Shown here piece after piece: positions 17,004 to 24,804 of a stretch of DNA of 64,000 bases. The notes under the pieces are model-generated. The model saw nothing but the letters and a program-made list of their open reading frames with translations. It searched no databases and had not been told where the DNA came from. Source of the DNA: Micromonospora vinacea (GTDB lineage Bacteria; Actinomycetota; Actinomycetes; Mycobacteriales; Micromonosporaceae); contig NZ_JADOTY010000001.1 in assembly GCF_015751785.1 (NCBI RefSeq), positions 1,364,001 through 1,428,000 on the forward strand. Direction: 5' to 3'. The translations under genes were made by a program, and so were the position numbers. Numbering within the stretch: the stretch's first letter is position 1; each line of letters begins with the position of its first letter.

Positions 17004-17641
17004 CCGCCCCGGTACGACTGCTGATCGTCGACGACCACCCGGTCGTGCGGGATGGCCTGCGGGGGATGTTCACCGGTGACCCCGATTTCGAGGTGGTGGG
17101 TGAGGCGGCGGACGGTTCGGAGGCGTTGGTCCTGGTCGCGACGCTGCGGCCGGACGTGGTGCTGATGGACCTACGGATGCCCGGGATGGACGGGGTGACC
17201 GCCATCGGCAGGCTGGCCCGCGCCGGCAGCGCCGCCCGGGTGCTGGTGCTCACCACCTACGACACGGACGCGGACGTGCTGCCGGCGATCGAGGCCGGTG
17301 CGACCGGTTACCTGCTCAAGGACACCCCTCGGGAGGATCTGGTTCGCGCGGTCCGGGCGGCGGCCCGGGGTGAGTCGGTGCTCGCGCCGAGCGTCGCCGG
17401 CCGGCTGATGGGTCGGCTGCGCGCTCCCGCCGAGGAGCCGCTCAGTCAACGGGAACTGGAGGTGCTCACCCTGGTGGCCCGGGGTGCCTCCAACCGGGAG
17501 GCGGCGACCCGCCTGTTCATCAGCGAGGCCACCGTCAAGACGCACCTGCTGCACGTGTACGCCAAGCTCGGGGTCAACGACCGGGCTGCCGCTGTGGCCA
17601 CCGCGTACGACCGGGGGTTGCTGACGCCCGGCGGGCGGTGA
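17000..17641 (+). CDS. LuxR/NarL-family response regulator
   Basis: A 213-residue regulator with an N-terminal receiver domain (acidic DDHP at 11-14, phospho-acceptor Asp57 in VVLMDLRMPG) and a C-terminal LuxR helix-turn-helix (SQRELEVLTLVARGASNREA, then TVKTHLLHVYAKLGV). The start is an unusual TTG at 17000-17002, chosen because GGAGG lies six bases upstream and the domain begins there. It overlaps the kinase stop, so the two are coupled. It probably controls the exporter in front of it. Confidence 0.92.
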   Translation: MTAPVRLLIVDDHPVVRDGLRGMFTGDPDFEVVGEAADGSEALVLVATLRPDVVLMDLRMPGMDGVTAIGRLARAGSAARVLVLTTYDTDADVLPAIEAGATGYLLKDTPREDLVRAVRAAARGESVLAPSVAGRLMGRLRAPAEEPLSQRELEVLTLVARGASNREAATRLFISEATVKTHLLHVYAKLGVNDRAAAVATAYDRGLLTPGGR

Positions 17642-17664
17642 ACGGCACCGGGCAGGATGGGTGG

Positions 17665-18633
17665 GTGCGCGCGTCCCGACTGATCTCGTTGCTGTTGCTG
17701 TTGCAGGCGCGCGGGTCGATGACAGCGAGCGAGCTGGCGCGGGAGCTGGAGGTTTCCGAGCGGACCGTCTACCGGGACGTCCTGGCGCTCTCCGCGGCGG
17801 GCGTGCCGGTCTACGCCGACCGGGGGCGGGCCGGCGGGTACCGCCTGCTCGGCGGGTACCGCACCCGACTGACCGGGCTGACCCGCGACGAGGCGGAGGC
17901 GCTCTTCCTCGCCGGGCTGCCCGGGCCGGCAGGCGAGATGGGGCTCGCCGACGCCGTCGCGTCCGCAGAGCTGAAGGTGCTCGCCGCGCTGCCACCCGCC
18001 CTGCGCGACGCGCCGGCCCGCGCCGGGCAGCGGTTCCACCTGGACGTACCGGGCTGGTTCCGGGAGACCGCGCCACCGCTCTGGCTGCCCGAACTGGCCC
18101 GGGCGGTCTGGGCGGACCGGGTGGTGGAGCTGCGCTACCGACGCGGCGACCGGGAGGTGACCCGCCGGGCCCAGCCGTACGGCCTGGTCCTCAAGAGCGG
18201 GGTCTGGTATCTGGTCGGCCGGGTCGGCGAGAACGTGCGCACCTACCGGGTGGACCGGGTCACCGCTGTCGAGGTGGGCGACGAGCACTTCGATCGCGAC
18301 GAGGGCTTCGACCTGGCCGGGCACTGGCGCGAGCAGGCCGGGTCGTTCCTGCGGACCATGCTGCGGGCCGAGGTCGCCGTCCGGCTGAGCCCCGCCGGCC
18401 TGCGCCAGCTCCGGCACCTGGTCGATGCCCCCTTCGTGTACGACGAACTGGTCGCCGCCGCCAGCCCACCCGACGGGCAGGGCTGGGTGGTGGCGCGGCT
18501 GCCCGTCGAGTCGGTCCAGGTGGCGTACCACCAACTGTTGGGGCTCGGCCCCGAGGTCGAGGTCATCGACCCACCCGAGCTGCGGCAGTTGTTCGCGGAC
18601 AGCGCCGACCGGCTCTCCGCGCTCTACCGGTAG
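17665..18633 (+). CDS. WYL-domain HTH transcriptional regulator
   Basis: A 322-residue regulator with an N-terminal winged HTH (SELARELEVSERTVYRDVLA), a WYL domain in the middle (YGLVLKSGVWYLVGRVGENV and RTYRVDRV) and a WCX C-terminus. I prefer GTG 17665 (protein begins VRASRLISL) because CAGGAT stands six bases upstream as a leaderless -10; GTG 17638 is a longer alternative overlapping the response-regulator stop. It converges on the SDR gene, and their last ten bases overlap. Confidence 0.85.
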   Translation: MRASRLISLLLLLQARGSMTASELARELEVSERTVYRDVLALSAAGVPVYADRGRAGGYRLLGGYRTRLTGLTRDEAEALFLAGLPGPAGEMGLADAVASAELKVLAALPPALRDAPARAGQRFHLDVPGWFRETAPPLWLPELARAVWADRVVELRYRRGDREVTRRAQPYGLVLKSGVWYLVGRVGENVRTYRVDRVTAVEVGDEHFDRDEGFDLAGHWREQAGSFLRTMLRAEVAVRLSPAGLRQLRHLVDAPFVYDELVAAASPPDGQGWVVARLPVESVQVAYHQLLGLGPEVEVIDPPELRQLFADSADRLSALYR

Positions 18634-19538
18634 CCGGTCACGTCCGCCGGTTTGCCGGCGTCGACCACCTCGGTGATGTAGCGGAAACCCTCGGGTTGGC
18701 TGCCGTCGAGGTCGGTGAACCCGTACACCTTGGACAGCGTGCCGGCGTCGACAGATTTGCCGCTCCAGCGGGCCTTCTCCTCGTCGGCGGCGAGCGCGGC
18801 CACCGCCCGGCCGACGAAGGCCGGGGTCTCCGAGATGAGGAAGTTCGGGTCGGTGGCGGCGCCGTCGCGCCAGTTCTCCTCTGTCACGCCGAAGTGCTCC
18901 AGCATCGCCTCGGAGCGGATCCAGCCGGGGGTGAGCGCCACGGCCGTGCAGCCGTGCGGCTTCAGCTCGTGCGCCTGGCTGAAGGCGAGCCGGTTGACCG
19001 AGACCTTGGCCAGGTCGTAGAAGACCGACAGCCGGTAGTTCTCGTCGTTGTACGCAGTGGTGCCGTCGCCCATCTCCACCACCAGTCCGCCGGGCTTGCG
19101 GATCAGCAGCGGCAGGGCGAAGTGGCTGGTGATGATGTGCGTGTCGACGGCCAGTCGCAGGGTACGGAAGCCGGCGTCGAGCGGCTGCTCCCAGACCGGC
19201 TTGTTCCAGGTGACCAGCGGGTCGCCGCCCCAGATGTCGTTCACCAGCACGTCGAGTTGGCCCTGCTCGGCGTCGATCCGGGCGACCAGGTCGCGGACCT
19301 GCTCGGGCACCAGGTGATCGACCTGGACGGCGATGCCGGTGCCGCCGGCCGCGCTGACCAGCTCGGCGGTTTCCTCGATGGTTTCCGGTCGGTCCATCTC
19401 GGAGCGGCCGGCCCGGGTGCTGCGACCGGTGGCGTAGACAGTGGCACCGGCCGCGCCGAGCTGAACGGCGATCTGCCGCCCGGCCCCACGGGTGGCACCG
19501 GCGACGAGCGCGATCTTTCCGGTGAGCGGTTGCGTCAT
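18624..19538 (-). CDS. SDR family oxidoreductase
   Basis: A 304-residue short-chain dehydrogenase. The cofactor loop is AGATRGAG (13-20) and the active-site pair is Tyr174/Lys178 in FYDLAK. The usual NNAG is replaced by VNDIWGG, as in the DHRS1-like branch. The substrate is unknown. A perfect inverted repeat 10 bases upstream of ATG 19538 looks like an operator. The 3' end shares CTACCGGTAG with the WYL gene. Confidence 0.88.
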   Translation of the reverse strand: MTQPLTGKIALVAGATRGAGRQIAVQLGAAGATVYATGRSTRAGRSEMDRPETIEETAELVSAAGGTGIAVQVDHLVPEQVRDLVARIDAEQGQLDVLVNDIWGGDPLVTWNKPVWEQPLDAGFRTLRLAVDTHIITSHFALPLLIRKPGGLVVEMGDGTTAYNDENYRLSVFYDLAKVSVNRLAFSQAHELKPHGCTAVALTPGWIRSEAMLEHFGVTEENWRDGAATDPNFLISETPAFVGRAVAALAADEEKARWSGKSVDAGTLSKVYGFTDLDGSQPEGFRYITEVVDAGKPADVTGYR

Positions 19539-19547
19539 GCCTGCGAC

Positions 19548-19569
19548 GTTGTCAGGAATACCTGACAAC
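19548..19569. promoter_or_regulatory. perfect inverted-repeat operator upstream of the SDR gene
   Basis: Arms GTTGTCAGG and CCTGACAAC are exact complements around AATA. The site lies 10-31 bases upstream of the SDR start, where its promoter must be, and resembles operators of TetR-like repressors in size and symmetry. The regulator is not obvious in the window. Confidence 0.7.
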
Positions 19570-19593
19570 CGACGTCCGAATTCGTTGATCGAT

Positions 19594-20331
19594 CTAGTCC
19601 ACCAGTCGGACCCGGACCCGGCGGTTGGCCCGACCCTTGCTCTCCACCTTGACCACCTGCACCTTGCCGATCTGGGCGGTGGAGGCGACGTGGGTGCCGC
19701 CGTCGGCCTGCACGTCCAGCCCGACGATGTCGACGATCCGGACCTCCTGCTCATCCGGCGGGATGAGGTTGGACTGGGTGCGGATGATGTCCGGCAGGGC
19801 CAGCGCCTCGGTGCGCGGCAGCACCCGGGTGGCGACCGAGCGGTCGGCGGCCACCTCGGCGTTGACCAGCTCCTCGATGCGGCTCTTGAAGTCCGGGGGC
19901 ACCTCGGGGAGGTTGAAGTCCATCCGGGCCTCGCCCGGCTCCATCGAGTTTCCGGTCACGAGCGCGCCGAAGTCGCGGAACACCACACCGCAGAGCACGT
20001 GCAGCCCGGAGTGGGTACGCATCAGCCGGGTGCGACGCTCGTCCTCCACAGCGCCGACGACAGCGGTGCCGACCGGCGGGAGCGGGTCACCCTCGGCGGG
20101 GATCAGGTACGGGTCGTCGCCCTTGCGGGTGCCGACGATCCGGGTCTGTACGCCCTGCCAGAGCAGTACGCCGTGGTCGGGTGGTTGACCACCGCCGCCC
20201 GGATAGAACGCCGAACGGTCCAGCACGATGCCCTGCTCCGCGTCGGCGTGCAGGACCGTGCAGGTCCATTCGCGCACTGTCGGGTCGGCAAGGTCCAGCC
20301 GGTGCGTCCGGCCATGCTGTGTGACGCCCAT
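19594..20331 (-). CDS. alanyl-tRNA editing protein (AlaX-like)
   Basis: A 245-residue stand-alone editing domain related to the AlaRS C-terminal editing region; such proteins hydrolyse Ser-tRNA(Ala) or Gly-tRNA(Ala). FYPGGGGQPPD (42-52) and the zinc histidines His107/His111 in THSGLHVL are present. The second zinc motif reads DGGTHV, with Asp210 where most family members have Cys, and His214 in place. ATG 20331 was chosen as the first Met before the conserved domain. It is 11 bases downstream of the alpha/beta hydrolase gene on the same strand side. Confidence 0.87.
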   Translation of the reverse strand: MGVTQHGRTHRLDLADPTVREWTCTVLHADAEQGIVLDRSAFYPGGGGQPPDHGVLLWQGVQTRIVGTRKGDDPYLIPAEGDPLPPVGTAVVGAVEDERRTRLMRTHSGLHVLCGVVFRDFGALVTGNSMEPGEARMDFNLPEVPPDFKSRIEELVNAEVAADRSVATRVLPRTEALALPDIIRTQSNLIPPDEQEVRIVDIVGLDVQADGGTHVASTAQIGKVQVVKVESKGRANRRVRVRLVD

Positions 20332-20342
20332 GACAGGGCAGG

Positions 20343-21230
20343 TTACTCGTTCAGGAAGCCGGAGATGCGGTCCCGCAGATCGGCGCGTTCCGACCAGAGC
20401 ACCCCGGGCCGGTCGTACACGTGCAGGGTGGCCTGGGGTAGTGCGACGGCGAGCCGCTCGGCGACCTCGACCGGGTGCAGGTCGTCGCCCGCGCAACCGA
20501 TCACCAGCGCCGGCGCGGTGACCGCCGTCAGGTCACCGATCTGGCGCAGCGGCGTCTGGTCGGTGAGCGTTGCCAGCCCGTCGGCCAGCCCGTCGCGGAG
20601 CAGCTGGTCGAGCCGTTGCCGCAGGTACGCCCAGCCGGCCGGGGTGTTGCGCACCGCCGGGGGCAACTCCAGCGTGACGATGTCGGCGACCTCCGAGGCC
20701 ACCCCGCTCTCCACCGCCTCCAGCAGGTCGGTGACGCGTTCCCGGGCGGTCGGCCCGCGTGGCTCGTCGAGGACCGCGGGCAGGAAGAAGACCAGCTTGT
20801 CGAAACGCTCCGGGCTCTCCGTGAGGAGTCGGCAGAGGGCGCCCGCGCCGAGGCTGGCGCCGAACGCCCGGCTGGCGCCGCCGAGGTCGGCGATCGCCCG
20901 CAGGTCCCGGGCAAGGTCCAGGTAGTCCCACGGCCCGGGCGGGGCTTCGGAGCGGCCGTGCCCGCGGAACTGGAAGAACAGCTTGCGGCCGTTCACCCCA
21001 CTGCCGAACGGGCGGGTGGTGGCGATGCCCTGGCCCAGGCCGTGCGCGAACACGGTGACCGGATCACCGGTGCCGGTGACCAGCCGCTCCAGCCGTACGC
21101 CGTGCGGGGTGGTGACCAGCTCGGTCTCCGGTTCCGGCAGCGCCGGCCGGCCGGTACGCGGTCCACCCGGCCCGGGCCCCCAGGTGCGGGGCCCGCTGTC
21201 GGGTGGGGGCGGCCAGCGAAAACCTCTCAC
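20343..21230 (-). CDS. alpha/beta fold hydrolase
   Basis: A 295-residue hydrolase with VTVFAHGLGQG (oxyanion region, near 58-68) and nucleophile elbow GASLGAG with Ser126. Asp in GCAGDDLHP is a likely acid residue. The substrate is unknown. The first 40 residues are Pro/Gly-rich. GTG 21228-21230 overlaps the stop of the DUF2516 gene as GTGA, and it ends the four-gene XRE-hbhA-DUF2516-hydrolase run. Confidence 0.85.
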   Translation of the reverse strand: MRGFRWPPPPDSGPRTWGPGPGGPRTGRPALPEPETELVTTPHGVRLERLVTGTGDPVTVFAHGLGQGIATTRPFGSGVNGRKLFFQFRGHGRSEAPPGPWDYLDLARDLRAIADLGGASRAFGASLGAGALCRLLTESPERFDKLVFFLPAVLDEPRGPTARERVTDLLEAVESGVASEVADIVTLELPPAVRNTPAGWAYLRQRLDQLLRDGLADGLATLTDQTPLRQIGDLTAVTAPALVIGCAGDDLHPVEVAERLAVALPQATLHVYDRPGVLWSERADLRDRISGFLNE

Positions 21231-21541
21231 CAGAACCCTTTGCCGTCGCTCAGGTCGCGCAGACCGACCCGGACGTCGAGCAGGTAGATGAGCGCGGCGG
21301 CGATGCCGATCAGCCCGAAGAGGCTGATCGGACCGAAGCCGAGCAGGGTGAGCACGAGGCAGACCGCCAGGATGGCGATCCAGCCGCCCTTGGGCAGCGT
21401 GCCGATGGCGGGGAAGGCGTCGGAGCGCTGCGTGACGGCGTGCACCAGCGCGACACCCTGGATGATCAGCGCGAAGACGAGCAGAATCAGCTCGATCACG
21501 TAGCGGACTTCGAACGCGAAGATCGGCGCGGCGTTGGCCAT
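21227..21541 (-). CDS. DUF2516 family membrane protein
   Basis: A 104-residue protein with three hydrophobic segments, for example YVIELILLVFALIIQGVAL and GWIAILAVCLVLTLLGFGPI. It matches the actinobacterial DUF2516 family, of unknown function, which sits next to hbhA in mycobacteria as well. It is coupled to the hydrolase gene by an overlapping start. Confidence 0.85.
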   Translation of the reverse strand: MANAAPIFAFEVRYVIELILLVFALIIQGVALVHAVTQRSDAFPAIGTLPKGGWIAILAVCLVLTLLGFGPISLFGLIGIAAALIYLLDVRVGLRDLSDGKGFW

Positions 21542-21560
21542 GCCGGCCAGTTTATGTCCA

Positions 21561-21599
21561 CGACCCCGGCTACGTCCGACAAGGACGCCGCCGGGGTCG
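21561..21599. terminator. hairpin between hbhA-like and DUF2516 genes
   Basis: CGACCCCGGC (21561-21570) pairs with GCCGGGGTCG (21590-21599) and an inner CGTCC/GGACG extends the stem. It follows the hbhA-like stop and should reduce or end transcription before the DUF2516 gene. Confidence 0.75.
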
Positions 21600-21613
21600 T
21601 CGACCCGACGTAG

Positions 21614-22249
21614 TTACTCGGCGGCCGGGCGGGTCCGCTTGGTGGCCCGGGGGAGCTTCGCCGACGGGGTCTCGACCGGCTTGGCAGCCTTCGGCGCACG
21701 GGCGACCTTCTTGACCGCGGCCGGCTTGGCCTCGGCGATCTCGGCCACGTCGGCCGGGGTCGGCACGTCGGCGGGGGCCGCGGCGGTGGGGGTGGTGACA
21801 GCCGCGGTGGCGGCCGGCGTCACGGCCTCGGTGGCCTCGATGTCGGCATTGACCGTCTCAGCGGCCTCCAGCACGCCGGCACCGACGACCCGCTCGCCCC
21901 GGGCGACCAGCGCGCCGTACGCGGCGAACGCGCGCTCCTGGGCGACCTGGGCGCCCGCGACCACCAGGGCGGCGTTGCGGGTAGCGGCGGCGCGCAGCTT
22001 GTCGATGTCGGCCACCTCGCGCAGCTTCGCCAGGTCGGCGGTCTCGTTGGCGGTGCGCAGCGTCTCGGTTGCCTTCTGCTTCAGCTCGAAGCCGGTCAGC
22101 ACGGCCCGACCACCCAGGTCGGCGACGACCCGGGTGCTGAGGACACCGACCACGGCCGGCAGCTTGCGCAGCTGCTCGATGGCCAGCTCACCGGCGCCGG
22201 CTGCGGCGTAGATCGGGGCGGGGATGCGGTTGGTCTTCGGCTCGCTCAT
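21614..22249 (-). CDS. heparin-binding hemagglutinin (HbhA)-like protein
   Basis: A 211-residue protein built like mycobacterial HbhA: an N-terminal segment PIYAAAGAGELAIEQLRKLP, a long alpha-helical coiled-coil region (about 40-125), and a C-terminal Ala/Pro/Lys-rich tail (AVKKVARAPKAAKPV, then KLPRATKRTRP) that in HbhA binds sulfated sugars. In mycobacteria HbhA also binds lipid inclusions; the role outside pathogens is unclear. The start overlaps the XRE regulator stop (ATGA). Confidence 0.85.
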   Translation of the reverse strand: MSEPKTNRIPAPIYAAAGAGELAIEQLRKLPAVVGVLSTRVVADLGGRAVLTGFELKQKATETLRTANETADLAKLREVADIDKLRAAATRNAALVVAGAQVAQERAFAAYGALVARGERVVGAGVLEAAETVNADIEATEAVTPAATAAVTTPTAAAPADVPTPADVAEIAEAKPAAVKKVARAPKAAKPVETPSAKLPRATKRTRPAAE

Positions 22250-22833
22250 GACGTCTCCTCTTCGGCCGCCTCGGCGGCCTTCTTCTTCTGGGGGATGCTG
22301 GTGCTGCCCGGGGCGGGGGCGGTGCCCGCCTCGGTGACGGCGACCGACTCGAGCACGGCCTCGGTCGGGGTGCCGCCCACTGTGGTAGGGCCGGTGGCAG
22401 CCACATTGGCCAGGTCGGCGGCCTGGCTGGCGGGCTGATCCGCTGGCTGGTCGGGCTGGGGGGCCTCGGCTTCGGCCTGGGCCTCGGCCAGCCGGGTGTT
22501 CTCCCGGCGGAACGTCTCGTAGATCTGACTGAGCGACTGCTTCTGCGCCATCGTCAGGTCGGCGTCCACGGCGATGGCGGCGAGCACCCCGTGGCCTTCC
22601 TTGTCGTCGAGCAGACCGGCGCGCAGGTACATCGCCGGCGTGGAGACCCGCAGCGCGCTCGCCAGTTGCTGGAGCACCTCGGCGCTGGGTTTGCGCAGGC
22701 CGCGCTCGATCTGGCTGAGGTACGGGTTGCTGACCCCCGCCTGCTCGGCGAGCTGCCGTAGCGAGATCTTGGCGTTGCGCCGCAGATCGCGGATGAACCC
22801 GCCGACGTCGGGAAGGTCCTTGGGTGTGGCCAT
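22246..22833 (-). CDS. XRE-family HTH regulator upstream of hbhA
   Basis: A 195-residue regulator with an N-terminal Cro/C1-type HTH (ISLRQLAEQAGVSNPYLSQI, then ERGLRKPSAEVLQQLASAL) and a long Ala/Pro/Glu-rich tail. The same regulator-hbhA-DUF2516 order occurs in mycobacteria. ATG 22833 is preceded by TAGCGT seven bases away, a leaderless promoter. That -10 overlaps GCTAAC, and a GCTAAC-N4-GTTAGC palindrome lies 44 bases upstream, so autoregulation is likely. Confidence 0.88.
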   Translation of the reverse strand: MATPKDLPDVGGFIRDLRRNAKISLRQLAEQAGVSNPYLSQIERGLRKPSAEVLQQLASALRVSTPAMYLRAGLLDDKEGHGVLAAIAVDADLTMAQKQSLSQIYETFRRENTRLAEAQAEAEAPQPDQPADQPASQAADLANVAATGPTTVGGTPTEAVLESVAVTEAGTAPAPGSTSIPQKKKAAEAAEEETS

Positions 22834-22876
22834 GGCAGCGACGCTAACCGCCCGCGCTAGCTCCTGCAAGCAAAAC

Positions 22877-22892
22877 GCTAACCATAGTTAGC
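22877..22892. promoter_or_regulatory. GCTAAC-CATA-GTTAGC inverted repeat upstream of the XRE gene
   Basis: A perfect 6+6 palindrome with a 4-base spacer lies in the gap between the XRE gene and the divergent hydrolase. A further GCTAAC half site (22843-22848) overlaps the XRE -10 box. The paired sites fit an operator for the XRE protein itself. Confidence 0.6.
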
Positions 22893-22945
22893 AAGGTCTC
22901 AGCATCCCGTTTGCGCGCCGCTCGCCCGGTCCGTACGGTCCGTCC

Positions 22946-23743
22946 GTGCACAAGATCGCAGTCAATGGAGCAAGCATCGCGTACGACGAGGCCGGCACCG
23001 GTTCGCCAGTCGTCCTGCTGCACGCCGGAATCGCCGACCGGCGGATGTGGCGGGAGCAGGTGTCCGCGCTCGCCGCCCGGCACCGGGTGATCGTCCCGGA
23101 CCTGCGCGGCTACGGCGACTCGGAACTCCCGCCGGCCCCGTTCGCGCACCACGACGACGTGGCCGGGCTGCTGGACGCCCTCGACCTGCCCCGGGCCGCC
23201 CTGGTGGGCTGCTCCTTCGGTGGGGCGGTCGCCATCGACACCGCGCTGGCCCACCCCGACCGGGTGAGCGCGCTCGCGCTGTTCGACACGGCGGTCTCCG
23301 GCAACGAGTGGTCCGACGAGGCGAACGACCTCTGGGACGACCTGGTCGGCGAGGTCGACCCGGACGACTTCGCCGCCGGCGCGGCCGGTGAGGTGCGGTT
23401 CTGGGTGGTCGGCCCGGGACGCCAGCCGGAGGACGTCGACAGGGAGCTGCTCGCGTTCGCGCAGGAGATGGACCAGCGTGCCCTCGCCGCCGAGCTGGCG
23501 TTGGGCGCGGTCGAGGTGGGAGAGCTGACGCCGCCAGCGATCGGCCGTCTCGGCGAGCTGAAGATCCCCGTCCTGGTCACCGCCGGCGCCGCGGACGTGC
23601 CGGACATCAGTCGACTCGCCGACCGGATCGCCGCCGAGGTCCCCGGCGCGGTACGACTGCCCGACGTGCCGGACGCCGCGCACCTGCTGCCGCTGGAGCG
23701 TCCGGAGCCGGTCAACGCCGCGTTGCTCGACTTCCTGAGGTAG
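22946..23743 (+). CDS. alpha/beta fold hydrolase
   Basis: A 265-residue hydrolase with VVLLHAGIADRRMW (oxyanion loop), VIVPDLRGYGDSELP and nucleophile elbow GCSFGG (Ser90); a C-terminal His lies in DAAHLLPLERP. This resembles esterase and 3-oxoadipate enol-lactonase-like members, but the substrate is unknown. TACGGT is six bases before GTG 22946, so the mRNA is probably leaderless. It is divergent from the XRE gene. Confidence 0.88.
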   Translation: MHKIAVNGASIAYDEAGTGSPVVLLHAGIADRRMWREQVSALAARHRVIVPDLRGYGDSELPPAPFAHHDDVAGLLDALDLPRAALVGCSFGGAVAIDTALAHPDRVSALALFDTAVSGNEWSDEANDLWDDLVGEVDPDDFAAGAAGEVRFWVVGPGRQPEDVDRELLAFAQEMDQRALAAELALGAVEVGELTPPAIGRLGELKIPVLVTAGAADVPDISRLADRIAAEVPGAVRLPDVPDAAHLLPLERPEPVNAALLDFLR

Positions 23744-23750
23744 AGCACAG

Positions 23751-24710
23751 TCACCAGAGCGGGCGGACCGCCCCCACCGGGACCCCGCCGCCGAAGAGCG
23801 GCACCTCGGCGTACTCGGTGAGCACCGGGGCGTCCACGCCGAGCCGACGCAGCGCGGAGACCAGCACCGGCATCCGAGCCCGGTCGGCGCCGTCGTCGAT
23901 CTTCAGTGCGACGGCGCCGACGCCCGGCAACGCCACGGCGATCACGCCCTCGGCACCGACCTTGGCCAGCAGCCCCGGCACCCCGCGCATCAGCCGGGTG
24001 TCGTCGGCCTGGGTGCCACCCACGATCTCCGGGTACGCCCGCATCGCCTCGGCCACCATGCGCGGCACCGAGCCCGGCTCGGCGTCGACCAGCCGGAGGT
24101 ACGCCCCGGCCAGGCCGGTCAGCGACACCGCGAGGACCGGGGCACCGCAACCGTCGACCCCCACCGCCGCCGCCTGCTCACCCGTGAACTCCTCGATGGT
24201 GGCCCGCAACCGCTGCTGTAGCGGGTGCTCCGGCCGCCAGTAGCCCTCCCGCGACCAACCGGCGGCCTCGCAGGTCAGCAGCATCCCGCTGTGCTTGCCG
24301 GAACAGTTCATCTGCACCCGGCTCGGGCCACCACCGGCGCGGAGCACCGCCTCCCGGGCCGCAGCGCCCACCGGCAGGTCGGGCGGGCAGTGCAGCGCGG
24401 ACGCGTCCAGCCCGGCGCGCTCCAGCAGCGCACCGACCCGGGCCAGGTGGAACTCCTCGCCCGCGTGACTCGCCGAGACCAGCGCCACGTCGGCCGGGTC
24501 GGTCAGGGCCAGACCGGCCCGGATCATCCCGATCGCCTGCATCGGCTTGCTGGCCGAGCGGGGGAAGACCGGCGAGGTCACGTCCCCGGCGGACGCCACC
24601 GCGACACCGGCGGCGTCCAACACCACCACCGAGCCGCGGTGCACACCCTCCACGAACCCGGACCGAACCACCTCGGCGAGCGGCGCGCCGCCCTCGTACG
24701 TCTTCGTCAC
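23751..24710 (-). CDS. asparaginase (Rhizobium etli AnsA/type II-like family)
   Basis: A 319-residue protein of the asparaginase II family that is unrelated to E. coli AnsB and converts asparagine to aspartate and ammonia in characterised relatives. Family motifs seen are FPRSASKPMQAIGMI, SASHAGEEFHLARV and MNCSGKHSGMLLTC. GTG 24708-24710 gives a start just before the conserved region. It converges with the hydrolase gene, eight bases apart. Confidence 0.85.
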   Translation of the reverse strand: MTKTYEGGAPLAEVVRSGFVEGVHRGSVVVLDAAGVAVASAGDVTSPVFPRSASKPMQAIGMIRAGLALTDPADVALVSASHAGEEFHLARVGALLERAGLDASALHCPPDLPVGAAAREAVLRAGGGPSRVQMNCSGKHSGMLLTCEAAGWSREGYWRPEHPLQQRLRATIEEFTGEQAAAVGVDGCGAPVLAVSLTGLAGAYLRLVDAEPGSVPRMVAEAMRAYPEIVGGTQADDTRLMRGVPGLLAKVGAEGVIAVALPGVGAVALKIDDGADRARMPVLVSALRRLGVDAPVLTEYAEVPLFGGGVPVGAVRPLW

Positions 24711-24804
24711 GCGCTGGACGGTACCGACGGTCCGGGGGTGCCCGGCGGCGGGGTGACCAGGAGGTCCACCGCCCGGGTGACAGGAGCGCGGGGCAGACCC
24801 GGCC

